Source of the DNA: Stropharia rugosoannulata
Lineage: Eukaryota > Basidiomycota > Agaricomycetes > Agaricales > Strophariaceae
DNA length: 64,000 bases
Assembly: GCA_028532985.1 (NCBI GenBank)
Contig: JANCIK010000003.1
Coordinates: 1,684,001-1,748,000, forward strand
Direction of reading: 5' to 3'
The position numbers and the translations under genes were made by a program. Of this stretch, positions 57,543-64,000 are shown in pieces. The notes under the pieces were generated by a model that worked only from the letters and a program-made list of their open reading frames with translations, was not told the origin of the DNA and made no database searches. Position 1 is the stretch's first letter; every line of letters begins with the position of its first letter.

Positions 57543-57946
57543 TTTTCTCTATAATATCGAGCTCGCGGCCTTGTATTGGTTGGCATGATAGGAATCTATT
57601 AGTAAGAAATAAAGATATATGACCAGCCTACTTGGAGTAGGTTAAGATACTATGTATACAGACATGCAGATGAGTATAGAAGGGGTGGACTTCGTACAGA
57701 CTCTGACCAATAAGATAGGAATGATGGGAGCACAGCACAATCAAGTGGCAGGAGGGGGATTGGAATTTGGTAATAGATATAGATCAATGAGCAAAGAGTA
57801 AAAACGCTATAGCAATAACAGTATATAAAACACAATGATGCCTGACTTTTGCTGCAGATACTTTTGTTACATCGATAGGGATATGAACGTCCAATTTCGC
57901 TTCTTTGCGTGTCGTTGACCCATAACAATGTGCAAAGACAGTTTAT
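57543..57946. other. Convergent intergenic region
   Basis: These are AT-rich 3' flanks of VMA5 and the KH-domain gene. A minus-strand frame (57650-57928) is Ser/Tyr/Cys-rich and without domain; not called. Confidence 0.5.
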
Positions 57947-60900
57947 CTACAAACCGAGACCGGAGATTACTCGAGAAACTTCATCGATAGCGTCGTCACG
58001 CTCCTGCCCGGTCAGCTGTTGTTGGGAGTTGCCAAAAACACCGGAGGAGCGCGCCGAGAGAGGGGGGCCGTATACACTTGGGAAGGAAGGAGCGGTGACA
58101 GAGTTGGGACTCGAGTTGCCCCCCGTGCCACCAGTCGAGGTAGTAGGCGATTCGGGGACAGAGTAGTGTGAGCCAGATTCCGTGATTCTAGAGAGTGAAT
58201 AAGTCAAGTCGAGTGACTGAGCGCGGTTATTAAGGGAGCGGGGTTGTTTTGTAATTTGTTCCTTGAGTTTGGCCTCGAGAAGAGAATCTGAGCCGCGCTT
58301 GATGGCATCCTGTGAGTGCCTTGAGCGATGTGGCATTCCGGTTCCCTGAAAAAGAGTACTGTATTAGCCATCCGACTAGACAGAGTGCATGTATTGAGAA
58401 ACGTACGATGGGCGCCATGGGCGTCCAATAGTCTACACCTGGCACCGGAGCACCAGGCATGTAATTTTTGTCGCTTTCTTCAGTAGTTTCGATGTTATAA
58501 ATATAAGCGGGTGAGTTGAACATGGCTTTGACGTCGGGAGATGAGCTCGCAAGCCTAAGCCTACGGTCTGCCATGAGATCTGATCGGCCCATGTCCATGG
58601 ATTCTATGCGCAAATGAGAATGGATGAATGACATAAACTCTAAACGGTGCTCACCATGACCTCGGGTTCGAGCAGCTGAAAGGACCTTGCTGTCGAAATG
58701 GGGGAAAGCTTCAGCGAATGAATCATTCTTCTTGTGAGCGTGTGCAGTAGGTGACGGGTAGACGTGGACGTTATGGTTTATCAAGAACTGTTCAAGCATT
58801 TCCCTTGCCGTTATAAGGAAGTCGGTGTTGCTTCGCTGACAGCGGAATTTGAAGGAATATTCAGACGGTGTCTCGGTCCCACTACTACCGTTCACCATAG
58901 GATTTTGTTTGAAGTTCGGGGTTATTGATACTTGCAGATCGCGCTTGACATGCTCGACGACTGCGTTGAACTCCGGCGAAGCGCATACACGAGGGAGATC
59001 GGCGCTAGGAGGGACGGCCATATCTGCCTCGAAAGGTACATGGTCCTAAGAAGGGCTTAGTCGTGGTACGAACATAAGCAGAGATATACATACCAAAAGC
59101 ATGGTAGCTGCAATCTGGACTTGACTTTCTGGGCCGTAGATGGTGACGACATCTGACGCCGTCTCTTTATCGGGGAATCGAACACGAGAGTTGGTCTTGG
59201 TCTCGATGTCGTGGATAAAAATACTCTTCTCGCCCAATAACGTGCGGTGGTAACGGCGTGGGATAGAAACCGTCTCGTTCACGAAGTCTTTGTCCTAGAA
59301 ACAGATCAGCGGGTGTTTAGATGACATATAAGGTACTGGTTACCTTAGGGTTTACCAACTCCATAACAGATTGCTTCAAGTTGTCGAGGTTGTTAGCATT
59401 TTTAGCCGGCGTGCGGGCAACAACATTATCGTCATTGTCGTTGTATCCTCCGAGGGCAGCGAACTCTTCGGCGTTGGAGAACTTGACATAAACGCCAAAT
59501 TTCTTCATAATCCGCTGAATACTGCGGCCTCCCACACCAATGATACGTTTATGGTATCCTTCAGGCACATGGAAAGATATCTCGGCCGGTAATTCCTCCT
59601 GCAGAAGTGTCAAACCCTGAAGGACTGACATATCCGGGCCGGCGACGTCGATGAGGAAATTATGGTCGTTGAACGTCTCGAACTTGATTTTGACGTTGGT
59701 AGTTTGCATGATCTTGTTAATTTTTCCGTTCTTTTTGCCACTGATGAAGTCCCTATGTTCGTTGGACAGTTCAATTTGGAAACGAATTTCGTGATGGAAA
59801 GCCTGAGGCGCTGTCAGCCTGGGTGCATTGACTAAAACAACACATACTCACCTTGATTATATCAAGCTCCATGATCATACTGACAGCAGCGCGTACTTCG
59901 TGTTCAAGGCCGTGCATTTCGAAGCACATACTTTTGAAAACAACCTCGGCCCCCGTCGCAGTCGAGATTTGCTTGAGTAAGGCAGTGATAGCAGGCGAAC
60001 TGAGGTTGGCGGGCGGTATCAAAGCATTGAATTGGACTGGCAAGAGCCAGAAGGATCCTACATAATATTGGCAGGCCTACGGTGCCTTGATAAATCATAA
60101 AGTTGATCACGAAGCGAAGGTACTCACAAGCTGCATGATAGAACGTATTGTACGCTGAATGTTGACACGATGGTCTCCATAGACGGTGATTAAACTAGTG
60201 GAGCTCCCGAGGGCAGGAAACTGGATGTAGGTGGCATTGTCGCTCATAATAGTCCGTAAATCATCGGCCCTATCGGTAATCATCCAATCCAATTTACGAG
60301 GCAAGATGGCGGTGTCCCTCGAAATTACTGATTTACTCTGAGCACACCGTTTAGCACAGGAAATAGGTAGACAGAAGCAGTACACACTTTACTTATTGAT
60401 AGTTGCATAAGCATGTCCCTAGCCCTCTGGACTCCAAAAAATTCACCAGTAATCCAAATTATATTGCTATTACGTGTGCCGTTGGGAGATGTATTGTTGA
60501 GGTCTGGGCCTAAGAGATCCTGCAGAGGCGAAGGATAGTAAATGTTGGTTGCTGTGTCTTCCTGTATTGTTTGTAGCATGTTGCGCTTGCGGCCGGCGAC
60601 GATAGCATGGAGCTTGTGGTCAATCTCGACCAGCTCTGCATGGAGGCCGCTCTGAAAGAGAGTGAGACGGCACTGGTCGAGGAGAAGGAGAAAAAGTACT
60701 CACGAGTTCGTCAAGCATTACAAGGAGACGTACACGAGCAAGATCGACGGCGTCCTCGGTGCCAGTGATGACCAGCTCACACACACGTTCCGTTTCGAGT
60801 CCCGACCAACCAGCACTACTGCTAATTCCATCGGGAGGCGTGCGGTTTGAGAGCGACAAAGGGCTGTTGACGACGGCGATGTGTGCTAGGGTCTGGGAAG

Positions 60901-61367
60901 CAATGTCGTCGAGCCTGCGTCGGACCTCTGGTTTGAGACTTGGTTTTGAAAAAGGAGAGTCGAGGATCTCTGAGCGCGTCACCTTGATTGCAGCGCGGTG
61001 CTGGGATCTGCGGGTGAGGGCTGGGAAGCGGAAGAAAAGACAGAGAACGGACTTGGATGGGGCACTCTTTTAGAATCAAGCCCCGGGATATCATGACCTG
61101 CTGATATGCTCCAGTTATGTGGAAGTTCCAGGCCCTGCCCTGGTCGACCATGTAGTACGAGACATGGCAACCATGGAGAGACATGGCCATCATGACGAGC
61201 TTCTGGACGGCCTCGCCATCGGGGGAGAGGGCGACGTCGTGGATGTGGGGGAAGGGGTCGAGGAGGGCGGGGGCCTTGAAGTCTGGCTGGAAGTCGAGGG
61301 AGGAGGAGGGCGAATGGGAATGGCGCGACCTGCGTGGATAAGTAAAAGATGTTGTGTAGACGTCCAT
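57947..61367 (-). CDS. Multi-KH-domain RNA-binding protein (yeast Yll032c-like)
   Basis: About ten exons encode roughly 1,040 residues. After a disordered start come several KH or KH-like units: LVIDH-type segments at the N-terminus, LHAIVAGRKRNMLQTIQEDT, a central canonical KH with an intact GxxG (VPEGYHKRIIGVGGRSIQRI, MKKFGVYVKFSN) and a following RRYHRTLLGEKSIFIHDIET unit with a degenerate GEKS loop. A C-terminal region is rich in Ser/Pro/Gly with a few aromatic residues. The arrangement resembles the fungal Yll032c/vigilin-related group, thought to bind mRNA or tRNA in the cytoplasm. The start chosen is MDVYTTSF at 61367. Exact exon limits in the middle are less certain than the frame content. 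Confidence 0.75.
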
Positions 61368-61586
61368 AAGGGTAGTGAGGGTATGGAGTAGGAGGGTATT
61401 GACACAAAATGGTATCAATGCTCGGCCGTCGTTCAGGAAGAAGGAGAGACAGCGAACGCAGAATATAAAAGAGGATATATAGGAGCAAACGACAGTCCAA
61501 CCCCAAACCTGTCTCACATCGACGGCTCAAAAACATACCCGCGGGCTTTCAAATATTTCTATGACATAACCACATCGGCATGGATA

Positions 61587-63174
61587 CTACATTTCCTCCC
61601 AGTCTGCCTCGTCCACCTCCACCACATCGAACAGCTGGTTGAAGCATCCCTGCCCCGGCTGCGAAAAGTGTGCGTATGGCTGGTCCGCCTTGAGCCGCTG
61701 CCCGCAGCGGTAGCAAAAGTGCTGCAGGCACTTCCAGCACGTCATGTGGTTGCACCCCTTCGTCTTCTCGATGTGGCACTGGCACCCCGGGCACATCGTC
61801 GTCGAGCTCTGCAGCCACGCCATGTTCGCCTTCTCCTCCTCGTATGCAGCCACCAGCCGCCGGATGTTCGCCCGCCCGTAGCGGCGCTCCAGCCGCCCCC
61901 GCGTCTCCGAGCCCTCCTCCGCCCCCAGGTACTCGCTCGCCAGGTCCTCGTACTGCGCAATTGGGCATTTGTCCAGCGGTCCGTGCCTACACAGGCGTCA
62001 GCTCAGCACCGGAAAAGACACCAGCACCCACCATGTCCGTTTGCAGAACGCACAGAACGTGAATGCGCACCGCGGGCACTGCCGCAGTCTGCTCCAGCCC
62101 GATTCCGCATCCACGTCAGCCTGCATCGGAACCGGCGTCTGGCATACAGCGACCGGACAGTGCACCACGGTAGGGTCTAGATAGCATTCGTAGATGGTCC
62201 TGTACGCTGAGAGCAATGCATACCTCGTTCGATGTTCCGTTTCTCAATCAGCCATTTCCACCGTTGAAGCTCAGTGTCGGTCACCACCCGCGCCACCTCC
62301 TCCTCGCTCGCCTCGGTCCCCTTCTTCACGCAGTTCGGATCCGGGCAGCCCACCCGGCTCACGTCGCCCTCTGCGATGCACAACCCCCAAAAGTCCTCCA
62401 GGCACGCCCGGCAAAATATATGGCTGCACAGCAACTGCAGGCACTTGGAGCCCTTGAGCGTGGTCAGGCAGATGGAGCACGGGTACGTGCTCTGCGCAAA
62501 CTGATTCGACTGCGATGACTTGTCGTACGCCGTCAGCAATGGCGCAATTATTCTCGGCGCCGCGTGCGGCAGTCTTCAAGAACCACACATTAAGATGCAT
62601 GAATACACTCGACTTGAGTAAATGACGCACGAGATAGTGTCACCGTCGGATATACCCAGCTTGTGCAGAAACTCACCGGTCCTTATATACTCCACCCAGT
62701 TGTACAGCGTCGCTTCTCCGTCCTGCCACATATCCAAGAGTGCGCGCTGGAGCGGTGCGGTGTCAGGAAGCCATACGTGGGTGGCTCTGATGGACGTAAG
62801 TTCGGGCGGAGTGTGTAAAGGATACGATGGCGGCAGGACGACATGGATTAGTAAAGGAGGTAGAGTAGAAATTGATATGGTTAGTGGCACCCGTTCCTGC
62901 GAAGCTTGGGCGCTCCAAGGAGAGTCTTCTGATATTGTTACACTTCTGGGACTTCCAAATTCAATTGGGATCTCAAGCTTGACTGAACCGTCGAGTGCTT
63001 GCGTAGAAACATATTCAGGATAAATCGACTAGTAGGATAAATGAGTCATGCATGAGACTATCAGTGCGTACGATAACATACCTCGAGCACGTCAAATTCT
63101 TCCTTTTGCATAGACCGACAGAGCTGTTCATCGTTTGATTCAGTGCTGGCGTCAGTGCTGGCTTCAATTGGCAT
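61587..63174 (-). CDS. RBR-type E3 ubiquitin ligase of the RNF14 group
   Basis: Five or six exons encode about 490 residues. An N-terminal RWD domain (EEFDVLESIYPEYV, VPLTISISTLPPLLIHVVLP, YPLHTPPELTSI) is followed by RING1 (CSICLTTLKGSKCLQLLCSH, FCRACL), an IBR domain (CPVAVCQTPV, CPRCAFTFCAFCKRTW, HGPLDKCP) and RING2 (CPGCQCHIEKTKGCNHMTCW, HFCYRCG). In RING2 the residue at the catalytic position is the Cys in GCNHMTCWKC, which accepts ubiquitin in RBR ligases. RWD plus RBR is the RNF14/ARA54 type; its animal member acts with GCN1 on stalled ribosomes. The C-terminal end is acidic (VVEVDEADWEEM). Confidence 0.88.
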
Positions 63175-63935
63175 ATGTGGTGGATAGAGGATGGTAATGT
63201 TGGTGGTTCAAGACGATGATCGGTGGAAATTACAAGTCACTTTGAATGATTTCTCTCCGCGTGCTAAAAATAGATAACAATCAAGGAGACTGCATCGCTT
63301 TGGTAATGCCAAATCATGCACGGTGACCTGACGGGCCCGTTAGGCGCTTGTTACTAGTTAAAACTTGTCAGATGCGGAGCGAGAATCTGGCAAACATATG
63401 TCATAGATCGGCGTGCTAATACCATGCGTGGTGCCTGAAACTGTTCATAAACGACAGCAGTCAAGGAACATGTACATACTCTGTTAGTAGCAGCTTTAAA
63501 AAATCTTCACAACTCCGAGCTGCTACAACCTCAGATGTTGTGGTAAGAATCATGATGTTAATATTCCTTTTTTACTGACAAGGAGTTGACGACGGGTGTA
63601 AAAGTGTCTACACTATAATTGACTGGAGGACTACCCCTGGTGCAATAAACGAGTTCATGCGTACTAGGCTAGTAGCATGACTGATTTTTTTTTAAAAAAA
63701 ATTGGAGCAATTTAATGAATTGCGCGTCATATATCTCAGTGCAGATGTCCACGAGCGTATCATACTGGGACAAGGGAGCGAAAAATAGCAAAGGTTGAAT
63801 TCAGGACAAGATGGTAAGTAGCAAAGCAAGGCCCGGCTCCGACTCGGCAAGCCGCGACGTAGGGTTAAGGTTCAGGAAAAAGTTGGCTATCAAAGCTACA
63901 CTCACTCCTTCAATACGACTGGCCGGCGCCTATCT
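63175..63935. other. Divergent intergenic region
   Basis: This lies between the RBR ligase and the right-edge gene. It includes a T9A8 tract at 63685-63701 (a near-perfect A-tract palindrome, poly(dA:dT)-like) that is likely nucleosome-free promoter DNA. No other element is recognised. Confidence 0.5.
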
Positions 63936-64000
63936 ATGACTTCCCATGAACACACCGCCTCTTTCCGGTCATCCCAGGACTTTGTGCGGGCGTTAAAAAC
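63936..64000 (+). CDS. 5' end of a gene leaving the right edge (partial)
   Basis: An ATG at 63936 opens a frame that runs to the window end (21 codons, MTSHEHTASFRSSQDFVRAL...). The first residues are Ser/Thr/His-rich, then a hydrophobic-charged mix typical of a soluble protein start. The upstream side is a promoter-like AT-rich stretch with a poly(dA:dT) tract. No family can be assigned from 21 residues. Confidence 0.4.
   Translation, partial: MTSHEHTASFRSSQDFVRALK

Noticed and set aside
1..64000. Transposons, CRISPR arrays, rRNA genes
   Set aside because: I saw no transposase or reverse-transcriptase motifs, no long terminal or inverted repeats, no regularly spaced repeats and no rRNA-like sequence.

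Overview
The window looks like nuclear DNA of a filamentous basidiomycete, most likely an Agaricomycete. The protein-coding genes are interrupted every 100-300 bases by short (about 38-110 nt) GT...AG introns with CTNAC-like branch sites. Genes are packed on both strands, and the window carries basidiomycete-type families: BIM1/X325 copper proteins, a lineage-typical kinase-like protein and small secreted proteins. I see no rRNA or tRNA gene, transposon or CRISPR array. Gene models were made by hand splicing. For six models (PTH2, the RPT-repeat protein, CTR, both X325 genes and the beta-trefoil candidate), plus two two-exon models, the summed exon length is a multiple of three.

Layout. 1-13 kb: a doubtful partial 3' end; a CBS/PB1 protein (Mug70 type); a 100-residue membrane protein; a probably decayed kinase-like gene; a Pom33/TMEM33 protein; Has1 helicase; a Pth2 homologue with a damaged active site; and a secreted Gly-rich repeat protein. 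13-26.7 kb: a Ubp2-like RPT-repeat protein, an LSH/HELLS SNF2 remodeller, an Mpv17/PMP22 protein, Utp4, Tim10 and a tiny ZNF706-like zinc-finger protein. 26.7-28.3 kb has no recognisable gene. 28.3-44.7 kb: a secreted beta-trefoil-like protein, threonine aldolase, FANCM/Mph1 helicase, a G-patch/zinc-finger protein, a BET double-bromodomain protein, a WDR70-type WD40 protein and an unknown nuclear-type protein. 45-56 kb: frataxin, a mitochondrial rhodanese, a CTR copper transporter, two tandem X325/BIM1 proteins, an orphan gene and a two-domain sulfurtransferase. 56-64 kb: V-ATPase subunit C, a multi-KH RNA-binding protein, an RNF14-type RBR ubiquitin ligase and the start of a further gene at the right edge.

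Most of the window is housekeeping. The accessory highlight is 47.6-51.2 kb. There a high-affinity copper importer sits directly beside two tandem GPI-type BIM1/X325 proteins. In Cryptococcus a BIM1 protein works together with CTR1 in copper uptake, so this is a plausible physically clustered copper-acquisition locus. It is flanked by frataxin and two rhodanese-family genes. A second point is that four head-to-head housekeeping pairs share nearly identical start-to-start gaps of about 154-164 bp.
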